Assembly (NCBI GenBank): GCA_916613615.1
Contig: OU744726.1
Span: forward strand, 69,150,764 to 69,214,763
Reading direction: 5' to 3'
Length of the DNA: 64,000 bases
From: Steromphala cineraria
Lineage: Eukaryota; Mollusca; Gastropoda; Trochida; Trochidae
Shown: piece after piece, positions 45,696-56,975 of the stretch
How positions within the stretch are numbered: the first letter of the stretch is position 1
Layout of the letters: each line of letters begins with the position of its first letter
Notes under the pieces: generated by a model
Databases searched by the model: none
Told to the model about the DNA's origin: nothing
Seen by the model: only the letters and a program-made list of their open reading frames with translations
Translations under genes and position numbers: made by a program

Positions 45696-46299
45696 CTATT
45701 CACAGAATTCTGTCACTGACAAAAGATACGTCATCGGAAATAAACGAGTTCAAATGCAAATGACAATTGTTGTGAAAAAATTGTAACTCAATTTGAAGTT
45801 GTTTTCAAAATTGAAATATAACAGATGAACTTGAAAGGAATATTCTTTCTGAAATGCTTCAATTATCTGGTTGAAGTGATCCAACAATTATGTCTAATGC
45901 GAATATTTTGAACTTGAATGTCACCATGACATATTCATATGCAGAATTCAACTTCATATGCAATATTCTGAAGAAATTCAATTTTTTTTAAATATTTAAT
46001 TTTTTAATTATCTTTGCCATACATGTCTGATATTAATTACAAGAAATTTATCGAGATAATCCTTTAGTAGAAATTACACTTCTTTAAACTATTTTTTACG
46101 ATTTTTTCTATCAAGTTGATCAGACAACAGGATGGCCTAACAGACAAACAGGACTCAATTTCTGACTGTAAATTGTAAAATCAATAACATGAAACCAGGG
46201 ACCCTTGAGCTTGATAAACAGTTAAATCATCAAATTTAATGATTAATTAATATTTGGAAAGAAATAGCCTGACAGGCTGACTTTAAGCCTGTGAATTCA
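45696..46299. other. Unique AT-rich stretch
   Basis: Nothing recognised. Confidence 0.4.
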
Positions 46300-46614
46300 A
46301 ACGAGAGCGTGGTGACATTTTGTGTACATAGAGCCGGAATTCATTGAATTTAAATGCCAATCAGCACATCCTGACCGAAGACCATCGTGACATCGACTTT
46401 CGAGGAAACTCAACAGCTGTTTTCAAGCTATGCCACGCTGGAAAGACTAGCAAATTTCAGCTGGAATAAGCTTGAAGACATTTTGTGTCAGTTGTTCGGA
46501 ATCTGCCGATGTCAGTTCTCTGAATAGCGGTGGTCCCAATGTCAGCAAGGACCTAACTGTTTTCTGACCTCTATTGTGAAGAGTTCCATTATGGCTGGGC
46601 TTATCGTACATCAG
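46300..46614 (+). other. GC-richer island, speculative first exon with ATG
   Basis: About 300 bp of higher complexity than the flanks. Near its end is ATTATGG at 46588-46594, with A at -3 and G at +4, a good start context. It opens eight codons (MAGLIVHQ) that run directly into CATCAG|GTTTGT, a usable 5' splice site at 46615. A first exon ending in codon phase 0 would look like this. Nothing else supports it, and a 24-nt coding part is easy to obtain by chance. Confidence 0.15.
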
Positions 46615-46659
46615 GTTTGTTTTCTTGTCATTGTATTTGTTTCAAGTGTAGTGAGAGAT

Positions 46660-47440
46660 TTATTGTAGGTATATTCCTGTAGCTCAATGGGTAGCGCACC
46701 TGATTTGTCTGTGTTTGATTCCAAGTTAATTATTTCTCTGTATCATTCCTATATATCCTGTATGTTTATGAAGATAATTATTATATGGGAAATTGAAATG
46801 TCATCAATTTATCTAGTGTGGACGGGGAAATACTATATATACAATACTGGATACTCCTGATTTATCAGGTTTTGAAACCATGTCAGTTATTTCTCTGTTT
46901 CACTCCCAATTATGATGTACACATACTAGTGAATACTCCTAATTCATCAGGGTTTGAATCCTTGTTAGGAAAAGTTTGTATCATTAGTATATACCGGTAT
47001 CCTGTTTGTGTTTAATGTACATATCTATTATATGAGAAATGGCATTGTCATCAATTTATCTAGTGTAGACGGGCAATACTATATACAATACTGGATACTC
47101 CTGATTTATCAGGTTTTGAAACCATGTCAGTTATTTCTCTGTTTCATTCTCAATTATCCTGTATGTGTTATACGTGTATAAATATATTACGGAAGTGAAA
47201 TTGTCATTATTATATCTTTATGTAAGTGTAGTACGTAAATTATTACTCGTGGGATATCTTGTTAGGTCAGTGGGTAGAAAAACAGATTTATCTGAGTTTA
47301 AATCCCAGTAAGTTATTTCGCTGTAACATACCAGTAAGTTATTACACTGTAACATTCCCACTTCTTCTATGTGTTTTATTTATGAATATTGTTATAAAAA
47401 TGATATTGTCATTAATATATGCAACATATGCAATATATTA
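46660..47440 (+). repeat. Tandem array of decayed tRNA-like units
   Basis: The first unit reads CTGTAGCTCAATGGGTAGCG (A-box-like, 46668) then CTGATTTGTCTGTG and TTTGATTCCAAG (B-box-like). Related half-units recur at about 46850 (CTGATTTATCAGG, TTTTGAAACCATG), 46933 (CTAATTCATCAGG, GTTTGAATCCTTG), 47095 (as 46850, nearly identical) and 47265 (AGGTCAGTGGGTAGAAAAAC, AGATTTATCTGAG, TTTAAATCCCAG). Most are followed by AGTTATTTCTCTGT and by a shared TGTCATCAATTTATCTAGTG segment. The 46805-46895 and 47050-47145 stretches are near duplicates. These are derived from a tRNA or a SINE head and none would fold as a complete tRNA. Confidence 0.75.
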
Positions 47441-48654
47441 ACAACAGCAAAATATATCAAATTAGCTTAGCCTCATTTAATGTGTCATATTATTATAAAT
47501 ATTCTGTTGAAATAAAATTACATTTTTGTATGACATTTTGTTGACATTTGAACAATATGTACTTAAAATTTTGGTTAAATGATTTCAAAAAGTAACGAAA
47601 AACATGAAAAAAATGATAAAACTCCATTTACTTGCTTGCTCAACATGTGTGGAAAGACGGTATTCAAACTATTCGGCTAGCCAACCGCAATTAATCTGTC
47701 TAGCCACTGTGACCATCGTCTGGACATTTGTTATAGTAATAACTATCAAAGTACTATCTCTTGTTTTCCCACAGTTAACCAATGAGAATTGTTTTCTCTT
47801 AATGTACGATATATATCTCAAGCAAGGAGACAATGAGAATTACTTTCTACTAATGCACAATATATATTTCTACAAAAGAGACAACTTTCGTCCAAGTCAT
47901 AAATTTCACTTTTCGTGTCCACGTCACTATTGTTTTCTGCGTAAATATTTCGAGGCTTTTCATTGGTTAGTGACCTGGCTGGATGCATAATGTCTAAGTA
48001 ATGACATACGTGGACATTAATATGTCACTGTTTCATATCATGTAAACAAGAGGGCAAGAAAAAGTAGCCGTTTACACTTTTATCTGAGAGTTTAAACATA
48101 AATCACTTTGCCCTGTTTAAGCATGGTTGTAAAAGGGTCTTTGTGTGGCAAATACAGGTTATCACCCCCAATGCAAAAATCATTCATTTTCAGTGATCTG
48201 TTTATTTATCATTTGAAATGACATATTTATAAGGTTCACAATAATATTCATTGCTTCTTGAAAAGGGGTCTTGTCTTGTTCTATTGATTTATTATTCTGA
48301 TCGAAGGAGCAAACCTTTGCCATGTACTTGTAAATACAAGTTGTCATGAGAATTATACAGGCAAATTGTCATAAATAAAAATGAGGAAATTACAACCTCC
48401 ACCAGCGAAGAGTTCAATATGTCATAGCGAGGGCATATTTCTTTGAGAAACTATCCTGAGACGTGATTTATGGAAAATGCAAGATCTTCAAAAGAACATG
48501 ATTTTTAAGAATGCTTTAATATTCTGTGAAAATTTTGAATAGAAAACAAGATATTAGTAAATCATTTGGAAAAATATTTTTGGACTGCATACAAAGCATA
48601 TTGATAATTTAACTATGAACGGATACTTAGCTGGATAAAATTAAGTGTTGGAAA
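47441..48654. other. Unique non-coding stretch
   Basis: Contains a 128-codon plus frame (47604-47990), the longest plus frame in the window. Its product is rich in aromatic residues and includes a small internal repeat (NENCFLLMYDIY and NENYFLLMHNIY). No domain is recognisable and no splice sites frame it convincingly, so I do not call it a gene. Confidence 0.4.
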
Positions 48655-48960
48655 TTTTATAAAATTGAATATGCTAGGATGACTTATAAAAATATAACTA
48701 TAAGATGAATTGTATGAAATGAATATGCTAAGATGAATAATACAAAAATGAAAATGCTAAGATGAATTATATGAAAACACCTATGCTAAGTTTGATTACA
48801 TAAAGATTGCTATGCTAAGATGAATTATATAAAGATTGGTGCACAAAGATGAATTATATAAAGATGGCTATGCTAAGATAAATTATATAAAGATAGCTGC
48901 GCAAAGATGAATTAAACAAAGATTGTTATACTAAGATACAACTATGCAAGGATTTTTTTA
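48655..48960. repeat. 29-bp tandem array, about ten units
   Basis: ATGCTAAGATGAATTATATA plus AAGATTG units have anchors at 48670, 48697, 48725, 48754, 48783, 48812, 48841, 48870, 48899 and 48928. Spacing is 27-30 bp, mostly 29. Units vary at several positions (GCACAAAG and GCGCAAAG replace ATGCTAAG in alternate late units). Confidence 0.93.
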
Positions 48961-48964
48961 CAAG

Positions 48965-49325
48965 GCGTTAAGGTCAGTTTTGGAGAAATATGGGTTGGCT
49001 ATTGTGTAACATATCGGCATTCTATTGATATTTGTTTAAATGAAGTTTACAGAGAGATACAAAAAGCCTTGCCATTTAGTCACTATAGGGAAAGATGAGA
49101 AAATAAATTATTCAGTATTAGAAAAACATGGGTGGGCTATTAATTATGTTACATATCAGCATTCTATTGATATTTATCTTTGATGAAGTTTACAAAGATT
49201 GATACAAAAAGCCTTACCAAATTAGTAATTTTGTGGAAAACATGAGAAATACAACTGGTCAATTTAGGAGAAATATGGGTGGGCTGTTTTCTGTTAAGTA
49301 TCAGCATTCGGTTGATATTTGTGTT
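48965..49325. repeat. Tandem repeat of about 143 bp, three units
   Basis: ATGGGTTGGCTATTG (48990), ATGGGTGGGCTATTA (49128) and ATGGGTGGGCTGTTT (49275) begin stretches that continue ACATATC-GCATTCTATTGAT, ATTT, GATGAAGTTTACA, and GATACAAAAAGCCTT. The third unit is cut short. Confidence 0.9.
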
Positions 49326-49487
49326 TACCTTGCGATACTCTCCAGCCAGGTAAGACAACATTCTGCTACCTTGCGGTAGGTAATTATACAGGTGGTTAGC
49401 AGCACAGGTAGCTTGAGTCGTTAGCAAAGGTACACCAGTGAGGTTTGCGTTTAATAATAATAATATGTTTTGTGGGGTGCACCCCAT
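49326..49487. other. Unique stretch with a 14-bp palindrome
   Basis: Includes the perfect palindrome TGGGGTGCACCCCA at 49473-49486, flanked on both sides by AAT-rich microsatellite-like sequence. Confidence 0.5.
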
Positions 49488-49612
49488 AATAATGATAATT
49501 ATAATAATACTTTATTGCCTTTTCAGGGCTTGAACAGGAGAACAATCATATGAATGTTATTCTTTTCACATTTATTCAATAGATAAATTGCGTTTGGAAC
49601 AAAAGATGTATA
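49488..49612 (-). mobile_element. Short LINE 3' end
   Basis: On the minus strand, about 49606-49567 reads SFVPNAIYLLNKCEK, the conserved last residues of the ORF2 tail of Rex/CR1-like LINEs. It is followed by a 3' UTR ending GCAATAAAGTATTATTATAA and an AT-rich microsatellite. The homology stops upstream of 49610, so only about 120 bp of the element remains. Confidence 0.7.
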
Positions 49613-51147
49613 TATATATATTTATGTATATGAATGCCCAGGTACATTATCATGTACATATGTTTTAGGATGAAATCATTATTTGAAAATTTCATACTTT
49701 GGTTCAATATGTTTATCACCAATTCCATGCTTTCATACAGGTATATTTTGTGGGATGTTGAATTGATCAACACTTTCACTAATTTTGCCATCTAGCCATA
49801 AAAAGAAATATTAACAAGAAATTTTTAATTTTTGAATATGTTCTATCAAATATAATAAAATAAAAGTTTGTCTATGACTATAACAATATTCTCGTTAGCT
49901 TATGTTCAAAGCTCTTGTTTTGATAATACAAACTTTCACACTCGTTTCATAAAAACCATGCAGCCCATTTGCAAAGTATATTATCTCTATACAAACAGCT
50001 TTCAAATGTCAGTCATTCATCAAGCAGTTCTACTCTTCCCTATCTTATCATCTGTCATTTTTAATTCATGAAAATAACTATGATATACTCTAAACATATC
50101 CAGCCCTATCACCTTGTAAAAACACTTGTGTATTACGTGGGTGGCCTTTATGGCGGTAGGTAAGAAACAGAAGTGTTGACAAATGGGGCTGGGATACAAT
50201 TGTTTAGACGTGGAACAAATTAAATGGGGCAATAACATTTCTTTGTTACCTGAGCATTGTTATTATAAAAGAAGATGAGTTACCCTTTGATATTAAAAAT
50301 TTCTAATGAAGTGATAAAGAGTTTGACAACAACAAGCTGTTAACGTTTTTGTAAATTCTTGGAATAGGAATTTCTAATGAACCATTTAAGGATTTTCATG
50401 AACTTAATGATTAAGATCGAAATGAAATTTGCTATGAACTGAACAATTGCAAACGGAAATAATTTAACTCTTGTTTTTAATTCACACCACTTATTTAGGA
50501 GAAACAATAACCACAGGTAAATGGTCACCCATCCAGTGGTGAGCTATGTCAATGGTTGCTGAACTCTTTGAGATCACAATCAACTGTGTTGTAAGAGAAC
50601 CAGGCCACTGCTAAAGGAAAAACTTTTCCATACAAATATATTGTACATCACTTAATTACAGGTAAGAAGCAATAGTTACAGAAATGAACAACAGGTAATT
50701 TAGGCTAATAGGACAATAAGTAGCTTCAGACATCTAGTGCTTTACTGACTTCGAGGGATATTAATTATGAACAGGTTGCTGTTCTCGTTTGGTGATAAAT
50801 GATAACATTTACTGAGATAATTAGTGGCTTAATTAGTATTCATGAGTGAAATTAGCAATGATCAATGATTCTTTAACGAGCACTGACATTTCTGTATGAT
50901 TGATGTAGGAATGAACTGACAGTAATTATGAATATCAAGTGAAATATACGTGCCATGTGCTTTTGAAAATTAGAATATATTACTAGAACCTAGAGACTAT
51001 TTCCAAGATCCCTATCACTTGAACCATTCTTTTATCATTTTCAGGCCCCTCATTTTATTTCAGAAAAAATTATGACATGTCATTTCTCTTTAAAACCAAG
51101 GAGCTCTTTTACAAATTTTTGAAAAATATTCAAGAAAAATCATGAAA
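49613..51147. other. Unique non-coding stretch
   Basis: A (TA)n run near 49609-49622. A second acceptor-donor junction, AATTACAG|GTAAGAAG, lies near 50661 but with a weak pyrimidine tract. No gene. Confidence 0.4.
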
Positions 51148-51330
51148 TACAGTAGAACACGGATATAACGAACTCCAAGGGGTCAACAATTTTAGTTCAC
51201 TATATCCGGTGTTCGCTACTCACGTCTGGCCGCATGCATATAGGGCTTTTGACTGGACTTAAAAATTTGTTCATTATATCCGACTGTTCACTATATCCAA
51301 ATTCGCTATATCTGTACGTGTTCTACTGTA
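51148..51330. mobile_element. pogo/Tigger-like MITE, 183 bp including TA flanks
   Basis: Starts TACAGTAGAACACGGATATA and ends in the reverse complement of TACAGTAGAACACGTACAGA, each flanked by the TA target. The interior keeps repeated GTTCACTATATCC / TCGCTATATC words and CATTATATCCG. The CAGTAGAAC terminus with a cyto-TATA-rich subterminus is typical of non-autonomous pogo-group elements in many animals. No transposase remains. Confidence 0.85.
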
Positions 51331-52970
51331 ATAGTATTCTGTACTGTACAATTAACACAAAAAAGAATTAACAAATCATTGTCCATGAAATTGCCAAAAT
51401 TGACTAAAATACAAAAGTATAAAAAAATTAGGATACAAATCTTGATGAAAAAAAGCCATTCCTTGAAATTTCGAGAGTTGAAGTCTGGCATGAACTTGTT
51501 GATTTCACTCTCAGCACAGGTGGTACACATAAACTAAATCTGTCGATTAGTCCCAAAAGGTAGATTTACCGGCAGTAGGGTAGGTGTGTAATAACATACC
51601 ATGCTTATTTATCAAAGATTGTCAGAAAAGGCAGATTCTCCCTCAAACTGACATGTTAGTTTTTTGTTTGAGATCTTTCAAAAACAAACAGAATCCCTTT
51701 TGGTAGAGAATGATAGTGATATAATCCAACCTGTCAGGCTTAGTGTTAAATATCATCTCTCAGAGCTAGTGTTTACTTTTTTGATACCTAAAGATGGGTA
51801 AAGATTGGCAAAAACAGGAATTTAGTTCAAATTCTTAACTTGAAAATAGAAATGAAGTAAATTTGAAAAAAGAATTGATTGGCTGATATATTAGTTTCCA
51901 AAACAAGACCTGAAAGATTGTACATTTAGAATATGTCCAAATATCTGAATTTTTATTGCTTAGATATTATGAAGAACCTTTGAAAAAAGTCTAAACATGT
52001 AAGTTTTTAATTCAAATTTTAACCATTATATCAAAATATCATAAGCTAGCTAGTTCACTCAGAGCAATATCTATGAAAGAAGGATCAGCTTAAAATTTTA
52101 AACACAAAGAAAAGCGTTTTTGGTGAATAAATTTTTTTGAAATATTTCTTCCAAATTTTAAGTATTAACTGTCAAGTGGTTGAAATCCTGCACGAAACTA
52201 AAACTGCATATCTCAGCAAAAAGCTTAAAAACAATTCACATCAGCAAAATTTCTTTCTGGACTAAACAGAATTTGGAAATGTTTACCTGTCACTTGATTT
52301 TACAGAATTATAGGCTTTAAAGTCAGCTTTTGTGGAAATTGTCAGATTCCATAAACCAGGTGGAAATTACTGAAGGATCTGACAACATAAACACCATTGT
52401 ATAAGTAGATGAATCCTAGCTGTGGTATGTAATGTTCAACTTTTAGTTCGGGAAATAAAATCCTGACCACTTCAAAGAAAATGACATTCTTACTAAATCC
52501 TAAATTAAAATGTCAAAAGTAATAAGAAGGTATAATTCATCAGTCCTGCTGAAATACGTTTTCATATCAAAATATTATCATATATGTTCATATATGAAGA
52601 TGTGTTATCGCAAAATGTAATTGTCATAACTGAACTTCAAGAGCAATTTCAACTGATAAAGATGAGAATTTTGTATCTTAAACATATATATGTATATATA
52701 ATTCTTAAGTGACCACAAACTATTGTTATTAATCTTATACAGTAAAAACATGACATGAAGCGGTGTCAAAAGCTGAGGAGAAATATGTTTCGTTGGAATC
52801 ATAAAAACTTCAGAAAGGGCCATCTATGGAAGGGGATAATGATGATAAAGATAATCATTTTCAGAAAGGGTCTACTCAAGCAATATAAATCAAGAACCAC
52901 AGAGGAATATAAGAGAAAGCTTTGACCTTTTACTTGTCATTAGAAGTCACTTGAGAACAAAAACCAATTT
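51331..52970. other. Unique AT-rich non-coding stretch
   Basis: No repeat or exon that I can support. Confidence 0.45.
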
Positions 52971-52977
52971 TCACTTA

Positions 52978-53230
52978 GTCTGGCGCCAATGGTCAGAGCC
53001 CTGACCATTTATTAGTTCTCGCACTATTGGGCAAATATCAAATCAAGCGAAAATATGGCACCTTTGGACTGGTCTACAAATTGTCAATTTGTTTGGCCTC
53101 ATTTGGCGCCACCAGACAGTGACCATTCCAAGAACCTAGACATTGGAACTATATACATAATAAACCGTTCTTGAAATGCAGTCATGGGAACTATATACAT
53201 AACATGCCATTTCAAGGCAGACACTGAACC
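52978..53230. promoter_or_regulatory. GC-richer block with GGCGCC and hairpin motifs
   Basis: TCTGGCGCCAATGG (52980) and TTTGGCGCCACCAGAC (about 53103) form a loose inverted pair. TTTGGCGC fits an E2F-type site. TGGTCAGAGCCCTGACCA at about 52990 is a perfect 6-bp hairpin. GGAACTATATACATAA is repeated at about 53146 and 53189. It lies just upstream of an exon-like stretch with a strong donor and could be promoter-proximal; this is inference. Confidence 0.25.
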
Positions 53231-53528
53231 CTCCATAACACGCAATTCTTAGACTGACATGGGAATGATATTATACAAAGCTCTAATTACAACCGTGAAT
53301 TCAATGAATAATATCTCTTTAAGTGGCGGCAATGGTGTAATATCCACAATGTCACTTTGGCCTTTATTAGATGATTCCCAGGAATTCCTGATAGTCTTTC
53401 CAGAGATTGAGTATAAACAACTGTTGCTCATGAACAGAGACTCTTGTGTTGAGGGGTGAACTGAATCTTCTCAGGAAAACGCTGTTTGTTTTTTGCAAGC
53501 GGTGATTGATCACGAGCATATGTCAAAG
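53231..53528 (+). other. Weak candidate exon ending in a strong 5' splice site
   Basis: The stretch ends at 53528 with GTCAAAG|GTAAGTAGG, a near-perfect donor. It contains a 66-codon frame (53259-53459), which ends before the donor, so if it is an exon it would most likely be 5' untranslated or non-coding RNA. Composition is more balanced than its surroundings. There is no direct evidence of a transcription start. Confidence 0.22.
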
Positions 53529-55585
53529 GTAAGTAGGCTTGTGTTTAAAGTTTTGCCAAATTCAACAGAAAAAGATAGGGAAACAACTGCTTGATGCAAA
53601 CCTGTCGTTCATTTTATCAAAAAGTTGATATTTTTTGTTAATGTTGACGAAATTTAGAAATAATATGTTGAGAATTGAGCTTTTTGCTGAAAAGTTTAAA
53701 TGAAAGAAGTGATAAAGGAACTTTGAAGTTTGTTTTATTCTTTTGATTTTTGGATGATGTCAATGATTTTGAAAAAAATTTGATTATTTGGATTTCTTTT
53801 CATCTTTTTGCAAAGGGTGTTCCTATGATACTAGGAGTTTTAGATTTTGATTTGAGTGGCTGCTCTTCAAGGTTAAAATATCTTTGACAAACCTTGTGAA
53901 TGAAAAACAATGAAAGATACATTTTACTGTTCACTGATTGGTAAAATGTTGAAAGTGAAGAAAGAAAGTACTTAGCTTCAATGATAACTTGTATGATATG
54001 TAGTTGTATGGGTATACAATTTTCGTTCATTCTGTAATCCATAAGCTAAATGAAAATATTATATGATATCAGCTGCTTGAGAATGACATTAATATCTATG
54101 TTGAAACGTCCCAAACTTGAATAAAGGAGTTGTATCTCCATAATAATGCCTTCATCTTCTTTATATAAAAATTTTAGAAAATCGATTTCAAAATAATAAA
54201 TTTAATGGAAAAACAGAGAAATTCAAATACAGATTGAAAAGGGGAGATCACTTCAATATTGTTCCATGTGTTTATAACAAATACGGTAAGTAATGATATT
54301 CTTCAAAGAAAATAATACTTTTTGTCAACAATGTCTATCCAACAATAAGCCATCCAAATTTGTTCCATGATTTTATTATATCAACAAATATTGGCTCAAA
54401 AGTTCTCATAAAGAACCAATATTCTGCAAAGCAAAGGTTAAATCCTGTTTTTAATGTCAATCTTGTCACAAGATGTCCGGACATCGTTTGATGACATCAT
54501 TACCAACAAGTTGTCCGTTGGCGCCAATGGGCAAGTGGCCAGAAAATAACACAATCAGCATTCTTCAAAGCTTTAAGACCTCTTGATGAAAGAATTGTCC
54601 ACCTACCTCGGAGACGTTGACAACTTATTGACAATCAAATATCTTATGATCTTCATCAGCTGTAGTTGACAACCGCTCTGCTTTGGACATTTAGAACTAT
54701 AGGTAATTATTAAAGTGTGGGTGAAAGTCTGTTGTGTGGGCTAAAGGCAGTATACTTTAGCTGGAACGTGAGTAGTTTAAATATTTTCTGATTTCTTAGA
54801 ATGTTCTTATATCCTAGGGGTTGGCGCCTAGGGGTGTGCATTGCTGAACTTCAGTTTTTTGTGATATTTGTGTTTTCTTTGAATGTTTAATCTTAATTGT
54901 GATATTTTCTGATTCTGATGTTCTACCTTGTTTATGAATTTCTGTTGGTTTGCCAAGAAGTTTAATTTTGATTAAATGGAAATGGAAAGCCTTGCAAAAA
55001 TAAATGTCATTTTCAAAAATATACACAAAGTGTGAATATCAATTATGAATATTTCTCCTTTTTTCCCCAAATTTCACTGAAATTGAATTTATCACCTTTT
55101 TAAGATCACCTTGAAATGACTTATCCATGATTAAATGAAAGTAAACAATTAACTCTCAAATGTTAGGAATGTAACTTCCATTTGTTGATATTCTTTTACA
55201 ATTTTATGTTTAACTTTGCAACTTTAAGTCAAAAGCCTGACATTTTCATACCTTATGACTTACTAATCTTTACAAAATGAAAAATATATTTATTCAAGCT
55301 TCTTTATTTCTAAATCCTTCTCCAATTGATATATGTATTTCCCTTTTAAGATTTCAAGTAAGAACAAGACCATATTTCAGTATTGAGATCTATAACATGT
55401 CCCTCAAGTGCAGGACCAACTAGGTCTCTAGAATTACCTTGTTGCTTATAGAATGCATGTACAAGTGATACAGGATGTTAAGTGAATCAGGAATGCCCTC
55501 AATCAGCTCCTACTCATGGAGGATTATCCCCGGACACCCTCATATACCAGTCAAGTCTCGCTGAGCTCTTGTATGTAACATTGCC
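53529..55585. other. Unique non-coding stretch
   Basis: Two further GGCGCC words (TTGGCGCCAATGG near 54519 and TTGGCGCCTAGG near 54822) and the perfect palindrome GATGTCCGGACATC at 54472-54485. Otherwise nothing. Confidence 0.4.
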
Positions 55586-55589
55586 AGAC

Positions 55590-56975
55590 TGTCTATGAAT
55601 CCTAAACTTCATGATGGTCGTGCCATAAGTTAGATTTAGATTAGGAAGTGACACATATTCTTGTTTAGAATTTTAGTGACTTTTCTGTCTGCTTATTGGT
55701 GGGCCATCTATTAATTCTTGAGCCATTAATTTGAAAAGAACTGACACTGAGTCTTCTGAACTTTTGTAGAATGTTACCGACTCATCTGTATATATATATT
55801 GCTAGAACGCTTTTAATTCTATGATGGTCTGGCCATAAGTTGGATAAGAACTGACATAGAGTCTTCTGAACTTCTGTAGAATGTTCCTGATTCTTCTGTA
55901 TGTGAATTGGTAGACCATCTATTAATTCTATGATGGTCTGGCCATAAGTTATATTAGGAAGTGACACATATTCTTGTTTAGAATTTTACTGACTTTTCTG
56001 TATGTAAATTCGTAGAACATCTCTAATTCTTTGATAGTCCTGCCATAAGTTGGATAAGAACTGACACTGAGTCTTTGGAACGTGTGTAGAATGTTACTTT
56101 CTCTTCTGTATGTGAATTGGTAGTCCATCTATTAATTCTATGATGGTCTGGCCATAAGTTATATTAGGAAGTGACACATACTCTTGTTTAGAATTTTACC
56201 GATTCTTCTGTATGTAAATTGGTGGGCCATCTATTAATTCTTGTGCCATAAGTTGGATAAGAACTGACACTGAGTCTTCTGAACTTCTGTAGAATGTTCC
56301 TGATTCTTCTGTATGTGAATTGGTAGTCCATCTATTAATTCTTTGATGGTCTGGCCATAAGTTATATTAGGAAGTGACATATATTCTTGTTTAGAATTTT
56401 ACCGATTCTTCTGTATGTAAATTGGTGGGCCATCTATTAATTCTTGTGCCATAAGTTGGATAAGAACTGACACTAAGTCTTCTGAACTTCTGTAGAATGT
56501 TCCTGATTCTTCTGTATGTGAATTGGTAGTCCATCTATTAATTCTTTGATGGTCTGGCCATAAGTTATATTAGGACTGTGACACATACTCTTGTTTAGAA
56601 TTTTACCGATTCTTCTGTATGTAAATTGGTGGGCCATCTATTAATTCTTGTGCCATAAGTTGGATAAGAACTGACACTGAGTCTTCTGAACTTCTGTAGA
56701 ATGTTCCTGATTCTTCTGTATGTGAATTGGTAGTCCATCTATTAATTCTTTGATGGTCTGGCCATAAGTTATATTAGGAAGTGACACATATTCTTGTTTA
56801 GAATTTTACTGACTTTTCTGAATGTAAATTGGTAGAACATCTCTAATTCTTTGATAGTCCTGCCATAAGTAGGATAAGAACTGACACTGAGTCTTTGGAC
56901 CTTGTGTAGAATGTTACTTTCTGTTCTGTATGTGTATTGGTATACCATCTATTAATTCTATGATTGTCTGGCCAT
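55590..56975. repeat. Dimeric higher-order tandem array, about 204-bp units
   Basis: Two alternating monomers of about 100 bp share CCATAAGTT. Monomer A continues GGATAAGAACTGACACTGAG (anchors 55832, 56042, 56245, 56448, 56652, 56862), and monomer B continues ATATTAGGAAGTGACACATA (anchors 55941, 56151, 56354, 56557, 56761). Each type recurs every 203-210 bp. This is a classical dimeric higher-order repeat with about six dimers. The left edge (about 55590-55800) is more diverged. Confidence 0.93.

Noticed and set aside
46668..46720. Functional tRNA gene
   Set aside because: The B-box-like part is diverged (TTTGATTCC) and no acceptor stem can be formed.
47604..47990. 128-codon plus-strand frame
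   Set aside because: No recognisable domain, AT-biased residue use, no convincing splice sites; the internal peptide repeat comes from a short DNA duplication.
48655..48960. CRISPR-like array because of the 29-bp period
   Set aside because: Units are contiguous with no spacers and the context is eukaryotic; it is a minisatellite.
50640..50680. Second recursive splice site AATTACAG|GTAAGAAG
   Set aside because: The upstream pyrimidine tract is weak and interrupted by purines, so it is much less convincing than the site at 32.35 kb.
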